DNA of 64,000 nt, from the NCBI GenBank assembly GCA_037833965.1, contig AP031351.1:2988501-3052500 (forward strand). The letters run 5' to 3'. Below are positions 33,049 through 44,985 of the stretch, in pieces; within the stretch, counting starts at the first letter, position 1, and the number at the start of each line of letters is the position of its first letter. The stretch comes from Marchantia polymorpha subsp. ruderalis. Its lineage: Eukaryota; Streptophyta; Marchantiopsida; Marchantiales; Marchantiaceae. Position numbers and translations under genes: made by a program. The notes under the pieces are model-generated. The model did no database searches. It had not been told where the DNA came from and was given only the letters and a program-made list of their open reading frames with translations.

Positions 33049-35202
33049 ATGGGGCTGGATAGCTCGGGGCGAGGCGGGGCGGCGGCCATGGACGAGGGAG
33101 GAGGAGGGTACCTGGTGGCAGCACGGGCGACGCTGATGCAGACGATGGAGAGGACGAAGGAGATGGAGGCGGGCATCGCCAGATCGCGGCAGAAGCTGCA
33201 GGGCATGCGCGAGGCGCTGCCGGCGCTGGAGGCCGCCATGCGGCCGCTGCAGGCGCAGGCGCTGCTGCAGAAGGGGCTGGGCGCCAAGATCGACCGCGCC
33301 TCGCAGCCGGCCGAGCAGGTGCTGAGGACCTTCGAGGTGGTGCGCAGCTTGGAGCGCATCCTCAAGGGCGAGCCGCGCCACGACCTGCCCGAGTACCTGG
33401 CCTCGCTGTCGCAGCTCGAGGAGGCCATGGGCTTCCTCTCGGGCAACTGCGTGCGCGCCGTGCAGTGGATCAGCGACGCAGTCAGCTTCCTGGCCAGCAG
33501 CAAGACGGCCGACAAGTATCGCATGTACCGCCTCAACGAGCGCCTGGCCAGCGTGCTCCAGGACATGCAGTCCGAGGCCGACCGCGGCAGTAACTACGAC
33601 ATGGGCCTGCTCCAGGTCGCACTCGGTAAGCTCGACCTCGAGTTCCGTCGCATCCTCCTCCAGCATAGCGCCCCGCTCCCCCCGTCCGAACTCGTCCTCC
33701 CGCCCCCGCCCACCCCCGCGCCAGCGCCAGCCGATTCGAATTCGGAATTCGGCGCGGGCGTGGGCGTTGAGGAGGAGCCGGTGAGCGCACCGTTGCCGGT
33801 GCTGATGCCGGCGGAGGTGACGGAGACGTTGCGGACGATAGTGGAGAGGCTGGAAGGGCACAGGTGGACGGACAACGTGCTGGAGATATACCGGGAGAGC
33901 CGGTTGGCGCCGATTCGGCAGACGGTGCAGGAGCAGATGAGGGCGGAGTACCTGGTACACGGGAGCGCGGAGAAGATCGACAAGCTGGCGTGGGAGGAGC
34001 TGGAGGGGATGATTGCGCAGTGGACGCAGCACGTCCAGGTGGCGTGCCGCGTGGTGTTCAAGGCGGAGCGGCGGCTGTGCACGCGCGTGTTCGCCACGGT
34101 GGAGAAGGAGAGGTGGATCCGGTGCTGGGGCCGGCTGGGCGCGGCCGGGTTCCTGCCCTTCCTGGCCTTCGGCGAGGGCGTGGCGCAGAGCGAGACGGCG
34201 CCGGCCAAGCTGTTCAAGCTGCTGGACATGTACGAGACCATGGACCAGCTGCTGGCCAGCGTGTTCGAGGTGTTCGAGGGCGCTGACGCGGCGCTGGGCG
34301 AGATCCGCGTGCGCGCGCGCGAGCTCCAGCGCAAGGTGGTGGTGCGCGCCAGCGAGACGCTGGCGGAGTTCGGGCGCAGCGTCGAGGAGGGCGCGGGCGA
34401 CGCGCCGGCCAACGGCGAGCGGTCGCGCCTCTGCAGCTACGTGGTCAACTACGTCAAGTACCTGGTCAGCGACTTCTACGGGCCCATCATGGCCAAGGTT
34501 CTACGCGTGCACAACCGCCGCGACGGCGAGGGCGACGAGTCGCGCGACCGGGACAGGTGGCTGGCGGCGGGCGTGCAGCGGATGATGCAGGCGCTGGAGA
34601 AGCACGTGACGCGGCAGGGAAAGTCCTACGAGGACGCGTCGCTGGGCCACATCTTCATGATGAACAACCTCTGGTACATGGTGTCGCGGGTCAAGGACTC
34701 GGAGCTCGGCCCGCTGCTGGGCGACGCCTGGGTTAAGGACACGCGTGGCAAGGTGCGTCAGCACACGCTGTACTACCAGCGCGAGACGTGGGGCCGCATG
34801 CTGGCCTTCCTGACGCGCGAGGGCCTGGCCGTGTCCAGCGGCAACCGCGGCGCCACGCGCGAGCTGGCGCGCCAGCGCGTGCGCAGCTTCACGCAGAGCT
34901 TCGACGAGGTGACGCTGCGGCACGGCAAGTGGGTCATTCCCGACGCCGAGCTGCGCGAGGGCGTCGAGCTCGCCGTGGCGCAGATGGTGGTGCCCGCCTA
35001 CCGCAGCTTCATCCAGACCTTCCGCAGCCTGCTCGACCCCGGCTCGACCGTCGGCTCGCGCCACATCAAGTACTCGCCCGAGGATCTAGAGCGCATTTTA
35101 GACGATTTGTTCCAAGTTAGAAGAGCTCAGGATAGTAAACCGCGCAACGGAACGACTGGTAATTCTCACCCCGATGATCCGAATGGAAATGCTTCGCGAT
35201 GA
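33049..35202 (+). CDS. EXO70: Exocyst complex subunit EXO70 (intronless)
   Basis: Subunit of the octameric exocyst that tethers secretory vesicles to the plasma membrane. One uninterrupted frame of 717 codons from the first ATG; a second in-frame ATG follows at 33088. The N-terminal part is helical and coiled-coil-like ([19 protein letters not shown]). The characteristic C-terminal Exo70 helical repeats follow: [75 protein letters not shown] and [15 protein letters not shown], then a final basic tail. A Pro-rich stretch (about residues 206–232) interrupts the middle. The [18 protein letters not shown] segment resembles group III (EXO70G/I) more than EXO70A, an inference from memory. Strong GC bias in third positions opens long antisense frames. 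Lack of introns is usual for many plant EXO70 genes. Confidence 0.93.
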   Translation: MGLDSSGRGGAAAMDEGGGGYLVAARATLMQTMERTKEMEAGIARSRQKLQGMREALPALEAAMRPLQAQALLQKGLGAKIDRASQPAEQVLRTFEVVRSLERILKGEPRHDLPEYLASLSQLEEAMGFLSGNCVRAVQWISDAVSFLASSKTADKYRMYRLNERLASVLQDMQSEADRGSNYDMGLLQVALGKLDLEFRRILLQHSAPLPPSELVLPPPPTPAPAPADSNSEFGAGVGVEEEPVSAPLPVLMPAEVTETLRTIVERLEGHRWTDNVLEIYRESRLAPIRQTVQEQMRAEYLVHGSAEKIDKLAWEELEGMIAQWTQHVQVACRVVFKAERRLCTRVFATVEKERWIRCWGRLGAAGFLPFLAFGEGVAQSETAPAKLFKLLDMYETMDQLLASVFEVFEGADAALGEIRVRARELQRKVVVRASETLAEFGRSVEEGAGDAPANGERSRLCSYVVNYVKYLVSDFYGPIMAKVLRVHNRRDGEGDESRDRDRWLAAGVQRMMQALEKHVTRQGKSYEDASLGHIFMMNNLWYMVSRVKDSELGPLLGDAWVKDTRGKVRQHTLYYQRETWGRMLAFLTREGLAVSSGNRGATRELARQRVRSFTQSFDEVTLRHGKWVIPDAELREGVELAVAQMVVPAYRSFIQTFRSLLDPGSTVGSRHIKYSPEDLERILDDLFQVRRAQDSKPRNGTTGNSHPDDPNGNASR

Positions 35203-38200
35203 CCTCTGGCTTCTGTGTCTGTTTCTGTCTCGATTTTTGCCGCAATTCTCCTCTGCTGCTCCTCTTCCTCCTTCCTCTTCTCATTTTGCCTTTGGTGCAT
35301 GGCGCGGTCCGATGAGAGACCGAGTGACCGCATGAATGGATCCCGTGTTTCGATGCGTCGCTGGGTTTGAGTTGTGCTTTGCTTGGCAGCTTGATCCCGG
35401 ACATGGTTCCGGGTCCCTTGTATGATGGTGATGATGATTTCGTGCTTTGGCTTAAGTCACTTTTTTGTGAGAATTGTCGGTGTCATTTTAAATCTTGGAA
35501 GGAGGTTTGCAAGCACATTGCGACTGACATCATTTCATCCGGTTGGCTGGTTGGCTGGCCGCCCTTGGATTGCACTCGATGAGCACGTTCTTGAAAGTCC
35601 AGCGCTTTGTGTCTTGCTCTTGTTTCTCTGTTATCTGTAAGTATGTTGCTTCGTCCTACCAGGACACGTGGTCTAAGGCCGCAGGCAGATTCAGTCAATG
35701 ATAACCCGTCCACTCTGAAAGTGGTTCAGTTCTGATTTTAAACACTAAATTTTATCACCACAGACGGCAACCTTGGGGACGGATGATGATGATGAGGATG
35801 ATGAAGGGTGCAGACGCACACACGAATACAAGGAGCACATCAAGTTCAAGAAACAACATGCTTTGAAGAGACTTAATTTGTGGGTCTTCGTCTCTGGCTA
35901 CATACAAGATTTATTTCTGCTTAGAGGGTAGCCTCCCGTCAACTAAATGATGGCGAAGCTGCTGATTAGAATCGTTACGTTAATCAATGGTGTTGACCGA
36001 AAGCTCCTGTGTTTTCTGCCTGATGCGAGAGGTCGAGTCGAATGAACGCTACCCAGGTGTTTGTAATTATGACATTAGAGTTAGTTGACTGCCAGTGTAT
36101 AGAGACCTCATTAATTGTGAGAAGAAGAATGTATTGGGTCATTTGTCAATCAAATACACAGGACAGGTATAGCAAGTACGGCATGGGAGGAGAGCTTCAC
36201 AGTTGTTCACTTTGACTGGAATACCCTTCTAGGCTGTAGGTAGATAGATACTTGCAGGAAAAGTACATCGGTTCAAGGTAGGTCAGTGTGGGCACTGTAC
36301 AATATAAATTATAGCATCTTTTCTCCATCCATTCTCTAATTTCTCAGGGGAGAGAACATGCTCTAGTTTGGAGACGTTCATGATCCGATTTACACTTAAA
36401 CCCAGGCCATTTTAGAGAGCTGCTAGAAGCTCTGCAATCCTAACAACCTAACTCGCACATTTCACCACACGTTGGATCTTGTAGATTTTGTACTTCTTTA
36501 TTTGGTATGAATCAGGTTCAAATATTGGAAATTAACGGTTGTTCACTCACTTCGTATACTTTACACACTGGAGCCATAGGTTCACAAGTGCGCAGGCGCA
36601 CTTGTGAACCTACACTTGTTTTATGAACATAACAGATTGTTCCTATCCTTGGTCTACCCGGAAGAGTCCTTATCTGAGACCAGTGACAGTTTTCGCTTTT
36701 GTTGCTGGCATGCATTGAGTAGTGTAAATATATGACGAATTGAAGGTGGGGCTAGCATGACATGATGGCTTGACTGAAGAAGTTGCTGAAGCGATTTGAT
36801 TCGAGCTAGGAAGGAAGGCGGGCGGGCGGGCAAGTGTATACGTATCAATGTAGCATACTGTCATTTGGACGAATCCACGCGCTGCACTTCTGCATCCATG
36901 ACTGATGAGTAAACACGGATGAGACCACTCTCCTACAGACGTCACAGGTGGTTTGGGTGGGCAATCCACACAAGCAAAGACAGGTCATATTCAGGGCTAC
37001 TGACTGACATTTGTGGGTATGGAGGAGCTCAGGCACAAATACATCAATACTCGGACTCAAACTTTCTTAAAGTCAGTTGCAAGACAGCACGACTTTCTTT
37101 CAGGTCACTTGCAAGACAGGAAAGACTGGGTAGTATGCATATACAGATGTTACATTAAAACTTAGAGGAATCTGGAACTGTGCCGTAGATTGTAAATTAC
37201 GATTTATGGAGTGGGGATTTGGAACCTACTTAAACATTTTTTGTGTTCAATTCCATTGGCCAAAGTTTTTTTTGGCGTTAAGCTGGTGAGCTCTTCGCTG
37301 ACAAGGTTTTAGTTTCCAATTATTTGAAGAGTGTAAAATAGGTAGCAGATTTTGATTCTTATCTTCAAAGCTGAGAGTTCAAACTGAAAGTGTATACGCG
37401 AGGAATATGTTGATACCGTGTAGCGTTTGTCTCGCCGGACATGGTCGAATGGCTGACGCAGAGTCTGGAAAGAGCGTGCTTACATCGGCAGCCTTTACAC
37501 GCATCACTGGTTTTACGATTTGTTTCTGTGAGTCAGGAGAATGGAGATTATTTACATTTACGATTGTTTCTGCCCAATCAATGCAAGAGATCTGCTCAAA
37601 CCACTCAAGTCCTTTCCTTCATAGTTTGACGACGAGCAGGAGGGACTTGAGGCTTGGCACTGGGAGTTTCACGAAACGCTTTGAGGAGTTGATTGAGAAA
37701 TATCTTGCTGAGAATCTTGACTAAGACGAGTATGACTGTTTCCTACCAGTCAAAAGGCAGAATTTTCGCGGCGTCATCGCAAAGTCCAAATGGATGCGTA
37801 GACTGTTTGCTTGCTACTGAAGAACAGCGCACAGCATCAACGACGGAGTTCCGAACTTCCGCAGTGAAGGACGAATGGACAGTTCTCCTTCGTACGAACG
37901 AAACGGTAGGACGTTTGGCACCATGGTCTATGATCATGGTGGAACTTGCTCAGCTAAGCGCCCACTGTAAGCGAGCGACAAGCCAATTCTGGAGCATGAC
38001 GATCATTTCGTTCGTCAATTTCAGTAACCAACACCAGTTGCGAATTTACGCTCTGGCTCGGAAACTTGTCTCGAAAGTGATACAAATCTGTCGAAAAAAT
38101 GTTATGTGGCGCGTATCAAAATAAATGAAAATTGGTCTTAGCTTCAAACTCTTGCCATTGTCGCGAATATCACGTTAGATTATATGCTTTCTACTTTTGC

Positions 38201-39265
38201 ACAGCCTCTTGCTCTTTTGATCGAACAATGACTATCAATTTTCCAGAAGGAAAAGTTTATCAACTTTTCTCCTAATGTCAACAATGTTGAAATTGTCACA
38301 TGAAGTAATATTGTCAGCTCTTTTCTTCATTTGACGTTGAGAAGCTTTCCAATTGGTCAGTTATCGTATGTTTGTCACGAGTTGTAAGTTCATCATCAGA
38401 AAATTAGCTGTTAAGATAGTGAATGTGTATGAGAATAAGTAGTGTATGGTTCTGTGGATGAAAAACTACGTTCCTACTAAACTTGCTAGAAAAATCTCAC
38501 ATTCAAAAAGCTTGCTGATGATAATTCATAGTTAATACATGCAGATAAGAATTCCAGATGAAAATTTGCAGAATGCACATTCAAGTGGCGTGCACGAAAG
38601 CATCATTCATTTTCATGTAGATTAAAATATGACCAATCTCAAGTTCATACCAAAAATAGCTTGTGCCGAATGCAGCAGAAGCTAGAGCTGACTACGTGTC
38701 AGTCAGGCTCCAGTTTCAAATGCTAATCATGGGCTGCTGTTGCGGAGGGCTTTTTATTAGAAAGGTCCCGTTACACCTACTTTAATGTCGCGGATTTCGA
38801 CTTCCGCGAGGTGGATTTGCTGGTTGGAATCGCAGATGATACTACGAATTGAACCAGCCCGATTTAGCCTATGAACTTCTCTTTTATTGCTGAAAGAAGC
38901 ATAAATGCTATTGGTTTCGCTCTCGGCAATTACAGCGCCAATTCTAAGAACTCTCGGAAATAGAATGATTTCAAGAAATCTTCTCTGAAGATGTAGTCGC
39001 TCTGATAGCTTAGAACTACGTCTTCCTCAACCGGCTCAAACATCGAGCCATTAATACCATGCAAGCACGTAGACAGAATTGTCCTATAATTTACAAATGA
39101 TTAGGCTGCGGCAAGAGATATCTCTTGGCTACGTACGACAAGATAGCTCTCTAGGGAGAAGGGCGAGTCAAAATCATGGACAGGCTGCCTTCGGCCTCCT
39201 GTGACAATACATTCGTCGTGACTATTTCGATTTCACGACAACTGCACATAATGAAACTAAGTTTA
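35203..39265. other. Convergent intergenic region between EXO70 and E2F
   Basis: Holds the 3' regions of two converging genes. A palindrome lies at 36577–36612. Around 37407–38124 several medium frames in different phases follow one another, perhaps a decayed gene, but no family is recognised. Nothing else can be supported. Confidence 0.4.
36577..36612. repeat. Perfect 16-bp-arm hairpin
   Basis: TAGGTTCACAAGTGCG (36577–36592) is the exact complement of 36597–36612, with a 4-nt CAGG loop. It lies about 1.4 kb past EXO70 and far from the E2F stop. Confidence 0.9.
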
Positions 39266-42200
39266 TCAAGTCATGGGTTCCACCTCTGGCGCAGAATTTG
39301 AAGGAGGCGTTTGCGGGTGAGGAGATTCGTCGTCTCCTAAGCCGAATTCTGTGGAGTTTAACTTCACCACATTCGACCACATAGAGTTCGAAGCTGCAAC
39401 AAGTACTGTCAAGGTCCAAACAACAAGCCCACGATTTCTCTGAAACATGAAAATATAAAAAGCTGACTGCAGAGCCAATGTAATATGCATGAGAAACCTT
39501 TTCGGCAATGCAAACTCGAGGACATTCATCGAACAACGTCAAAAACAATTAGGAGGATACGATCACTCCTCCACATATCCGTCAGGCCCACGCCAGCGTC
39601 TGAAAGCAACCAGTAGTCCGAATCCGTCTGCAGAATCCACGAAATCGCCAGTCATGAGACGACTCTAAGCAACCAATTGAAACACTTAAATGAAGAAACA
39701 AACCAGCCTTACAGAGAAAACTGGTTGACTTACATTGACTTCAGCAGGCATGATTCTCATAATTCCGTGAACAAAATCGTGAGGACTCTCCGGATCAGAA
39801 TGAGGAGATGGAACATCATGATGAGTTCCAGTTCCGGTATCTGCGAGACGCTCCCCATCCGGCATCGCATCCATTACTGTGTTGGCTACATACGGCGGTT
39901 GCATTCCTGCGTCCCCTTCGGCCGTGTCCATTGGCTGCTGCGCGTGATTCACCTCCTCAAACTTTTCTTGGAAGCGACTGTTCACAGAATATTTGACACT
40001 CTCAGTATCATCACATTACAGAGAAGTCAACAAATGGCTCCAATAGACGTTAACACTAACAACACTTACTGACGTGCACAAACAGACTGCTCTGATTGAA
40101 GAAGAAGTAATAAATTGGACTCTTCACACAGACAAAATCGTGGCCTGGAATAATAATCTACAGAGATGTTATCTTCGTGATCCTGAAAACCTTAGTTGTC
40201 ACAGAGCACAGAAGAGATTCCACACCTGACTAGGTAGACGTCGATAGGCCCCATGTTACTTCGTAGCAGAATCTGATAGCGTCTATGGGGATATTCTACG
40301 GTCTGCAATGAATAGTAGCTCAAAATCAGTACAATAAGCATGCTTGACATATTGAGAGCAGTGCAATTTCAATGTAAGATTAAATAAAATACCTCGTCTG
40401 GGTCAGGGACTTCCAGAGTTGTGCCATGCGGAGCTTTAATGGCGAGTAAGGTTTCATTCTGCAAATCAATAGTTCTTTTGGTCAGAAGGTCTCGTAACTG
40501 AAAAAGGAAGGGTCATAAATGAGGGGCATGGACAAAGTAAGACAGATCAAGTGAGAAAATAACGTCCACAAGAAGTTTTGAAGGTGAAACATATCGTTAC
40601 TGTGAAAACAGTAAAACAAGTTTTTGTCAAGTTTGGTTGAATCCCTTTCAGTCATCACTGAGCTCCAAGAAGCGTAATTCATTCTGTGGGAAAGGCGATT
40701 TGTGATGAACCAGACGTTCTTCAGTAGTTTCTCCGGCATTAAACTGCAACATGAGACCTAAAAGTGGACCTAAAAGTTCTGTACGAAGTTGAAGTTCCTA
40801 TGCTGACCATAGATTGGAAGCGAAACTCACCTGAAAACACGGTAGATTCTTAATATCCTCTTCAGTAACATAGAGCCATCTGGTGGTTTAAGTGTTAAGG
40901 CCTCAATGTCTGTACGTTAACGTACCGACCAAATTTGCTAAAACTGAAACTAAAACTTGCTAAAATTTGCTAAAAAGTTCACGAAGAAAGTTGGATACTG
41001 CTTGTTGGCTTCGTTCTCGCTCAGGGATCGCAATCTCTCCCTCATCTCACTACAGCAGGAAGAAAATCAGAGTCAAGTAATTGCGCAGGTGGACATCATA
41101 AATGGTGCAAACAGGCCGAGCTAACGAGAGACGTCTTTGCTGCGCAACCTACAGTACCTCAAGGTGCATACACCATTCCTGAATCGATGCACTTTGAGAA
41201 GAGGATATTACACATGCCATGGGACAACATCAGCCATAGGAGTAGAAATTTGTACCTTATGCGTTCATCCATTCGGCGCTCTGCCGCTAACAATTCATCA
41301 ATCTCTGCCTGCCCACAAGAATTCATGGTCAGATAGCACGACTTGGAAGGACAAAGAAACACATTGAAGATACCAGGAAACAAAGCTTCGTCGGGATAGA
41401 AGTAGGAATCCAACCTCCACACACAACAGATACAATGAAATGCTATTTGAGCTTAACTACGCAATTCGTGAAGCTCATATTGTTGATATCACGTGAACAT
41501 CGTTAGGACCTGACTTTCAAAAAAAACGAATATAAGCAAGACCATTTTGAGGCAAGGACAGATCTGTTCAGTCAACCATTGAAAGATGAGATTTGTTAGA
41601 CAGAGAACCGCCGTCAAAATCAAGGGAGCAAGTTGATCAGATTCTGAGAATGCAAAACCTTGCTACCGTGTTCCATGGACAAGTACCTGTAAGGCTGCCG
41701 CATCGTCGTTCCCTTCACCTGGCCTTAGAACACCAAGGCCCCTGTAAGAACGCAAGAAGGACAGCTGTGAAAGACTGTCGCAGAAAGCCGTGTAATATGG
41801 ACTCTAAGTACTTACTTTAGAACGATGACTAGAAACTGATTTAAGAATGACTGGACATGTTCAAAGTACATACTTCCAGCGAATACGATTCTTCAGTTTC
41901 TTCTCGATCAGACCTATCCCCTCTAGTACATTCGTGATGTCGTATATACGCCTTTTTTGTACCTGTGGAAATGATGCACACAAACAGGGCTTAGTGACTA
42001 ACGTCAGGTGTTATCCTACATGAATTGCACTACAGAGGTAAAACTGACACCAAAATATACAGAAACGTCTGCTAATCCACGCAATCTATCACTATCCCAA
42101 TCCGCAAGAGCGAGGACAAGCTCGCAATGACTCACGTTCAGCGTATCTGCAGCCTTATTGAGATCCAGCACCCCATCATCTGCTTGCTTGATGAGGTCTA

Positions 42201-44985
42201 TGAACTTCTTCGTCAGCAGACCTTTCCAGACATCAGGTGTGAAGGTAAGAACGGATCCGTGGCATTTACAGAAAGTAGCTGGATCCAATCAGGCAACTCT
42301 AGCCTCCAAACCACCTCATGCATAGAGCCGCTGTGACAGACAATTTACCGAGCGAGCTGTCGTAGCGACAGGTACTGCTGGGAGTTGGTGCGTTACTTGC
42401 AGGAGAACCTGGAATAGAGAGATCCACGATTATGACCTTGCCGAGAACTGAAGAAAAGATGCATTCAAAAATCGTAAAAAAAATCAACACACAGTCTCGA
42501 CCTGGAAGGAATTTCGTCAATGACCACGTTCACACACGTCGGAACATCTAAGTTAGACATCGTCATCTCAGATAATAAGGGTAAGTGGACAAGAAAACTT
42601 CCAGTGTCCTTACCGATGCCGGGATGTCCACCAGGAGTGTGAGGGTCATTCTTCAATTGCCTGACTAACTTTGCACGGCTACCACGTTTAGTTACAGGAG
42701 TAGAATGAGGACTCGCTTCCACTCCTCCAAAACCGTTTCCGGATGACCAGCCGCTTACTTCCATCTCCTGATCATTCTTTACAGACTTCCGCCTCCCCTG
42801 AGACATGCACAATCACATATCAATAGTCTACAGGAGAACAGAACCTTAGCGACACTGGATATACCCACCCTCTCGCAAGGGAGAGAGTAAAAGCTCGATA
42901 AATTAGAGATACCAGCTGCTGCTAAAGGGCACCCAATACCAAGTGAAAGTTCAGCATGCTGTATCAGTTGCGAATCCTGGTTCAGTCGCGAGTTTGCTCT
43001 CGCGTCTTAACTTTAGCATAAACAAAGCGTGAGACGAACTTACTAACGCCATTATTCTACTATCAGGTCAATTACGTTAACTTTACACACTGTGATGGAT
43101 TTGAAAAGATCTCCAGAGCAGCAACTAACCTTGACATCTTGACTACTGACAGAAGATCCGAGGGATTGGAGACGACCAGAGTCCTGCAGGCCCAAAACAA
43201 ACTTCTTGTTAGGTTCGAGATATTAGTCATGTACCGCACCTGAGAAAACATAGATGACGTCGGTATGAACATATATGCATATATTATCCGTATCTATCCC
43301 CGCGTAGATTCAGAAATAGGTTGTATTTGTTATCTGAAAGATATTGGAAATCTGGAGTCGAAATAGCAGGCAGGAACCTCAATTCACCAATGTTGGCATG
43401 AATAATTGCATTCTTAAAATGTGGATTCAGGAACTTCTTGAATTTACTCGAAGAAAGAAATCAAGAGTTTACCGCTGTCCTGTGTTCACAGAACAAGAGG
43501 AGAAGCTAGTCGAGGAAAGCTCATTGCAAACCACGTCTGAAGACAGGACACCATGAAGCTCACATGAGCCCGGTTGGAAATTCTTTACAATTCTTGGGGT
43601 CTGGATGCTGGCCACGCTTGAACTTGTGCATATGACATTATTGACGTGCAAATTAGAGACATGTTCGGTAAAATGAGGACCGCTGTTGTCCCGTTAGAAC
43701 ATAGAGCACTGCCAAGCGAATGTTCTTAGCATTGCATTTACAACAGGATTGCAGCGAAGAATCCTAGACATCTCTGGGCTATGAAGCACGCGCTCCTCAA
43801 CTGTGTCAATGCACCTCAAAATCAACCACTGAAAACAACGCGTCCTAGCCTCAGACACCCTGCTACATTACCTACGTTCGTCAAGTAGATCCTGAATAAA
43901 ATTTGCTGATTTCCTTCATGTGGAGAGATTTGAAAATAGTTCAGAACAAGAGTAACTACTGTAGTACAGAGGAAATATCCTGATTGAAGTACTATTATAG
44001 AAGTTCACACCTTCATTCCGTTTGTTGGAGACTTTTCGGTGGCTGAAAAATAAATACTACATTACTGGACCTCTCCACTCTTGCAGAAGAAACAGTGAAA
44101 ACTCAAGATAAAACTGGACTTAGTAGCAAAACTTGGAGGAGGTACAGAGCGCATTACGATTGCATCATACTGAGACATGACGAGACGCAGTACCACTTCT
44201 CATTCATGTGTCAGATACAAGTAAGCGCCAAAAATAATAGACAATAATTATCGGTGCACAAATATGACTTGTAGTACCTCGGTAAAAGCTTACGTAAAGC
44301 AGTGAGTTCTACAGTAAGCCCCGTTGATATCATCAATTGTGAATCGGTCCAACCGAGAACAGAAGCAGTGAACTATGCAACTTGGTTATTGATTACAAAT
44401 CTGCTGATCGGAAAGTATCAAGAGACAAATTGCTGACGTTCAGACGGACATCTTCGTATCTACTAGTTCCTCGCAGAAGTGTATACATTGGCTAAAAACA
44501 TCTTCATCTACTCATCCCGCGTCAATAACATGGTGGGATTACAGAATTTCGAACTCAACCCAATTCGAAGCAGATCTGGACTTCAACGGTTCCCAGTTGA
44601 GCATGGTACTCGACGGTACAGACAACGATAAGAGTGAGGATCAGCTAATCATGCAAAACCCACTCATACTTAAGTAAAGCAAAAGATGAAATAGATTTCA
44701 TACCGAGAATCTGTTGACAGTCAAATCTGGATGAGAGAGACTTGCGCTTGCACCCTGACTGTCAAGTGCAGCTCCTGCTTCATGGAAACGATGATACTCT
44801 TCAGCCAGAGCATAGGAGTGGGATGATGGATACATAGATGACTGCTGCTGAGGCGGATGACCAGCGCTGTTCCCATGATGTGGGCGGAAAGCAGCCCTTG
44901 TTCCAGAATTGCTCCGCCTTAAGGGCATAGGATGCTTAACCGAGGCTTGGAAAGTCTTTCCCTCCCTCGCTGCTACGTCTACCAT
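39266..44985 (-). CDS. E2F: E2F transcription factor (plant E2Fa/b/c type)
   Basis: Cell-cycle transcription factor that acts as an E2F–DP heterodimer and is restrained by retinoblastoma-related protein. Fifteen exons join in one frame (about 514 residues): 44985–44704, 43183–43130, 42797–42614, 42408–42349, 42221–42136, 41962–41874, 41741–41687, 41308–41256, 41049–40999, 40879–40831, 40458–40393, 40302–40226, 39977–39734, 39627–39561, 39393–39266. Visible: a plant E2F N-terminus ([14 protein letters not shown]), winged-helix DNA-binding domain ([51 protein letters not shown]), leucine-zipper/marked-box dimerisation region ([29 protein letters not shown]) and an RBR-binding motif ([16 protein letters not shown]). 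A stop at 45030–45028 precedes the ATG. An extra small exon between 44703 and 43184 cannot be excluded. Confidence 0.92.

Noticed and set aside
32881-34032. 383-codon antisense frame over EXO70, and the other antisense frames at 33533–35064
   Set aside because: Same GC3 shadow effect; no domain seen.
40482-40739. Minus-strand frame of 85 codons within the E2F gene
   Set aside because: It lies entirely inside the intron between exons 40879–40831 and 40458–40393, which join in phase without it.
44012-44043. Possible 32-nt E2F exon (minus strand) between AG and GTGTGA
   Set aside because: In the required phase it introduces a stop, and its length would break the frame of the next exon.
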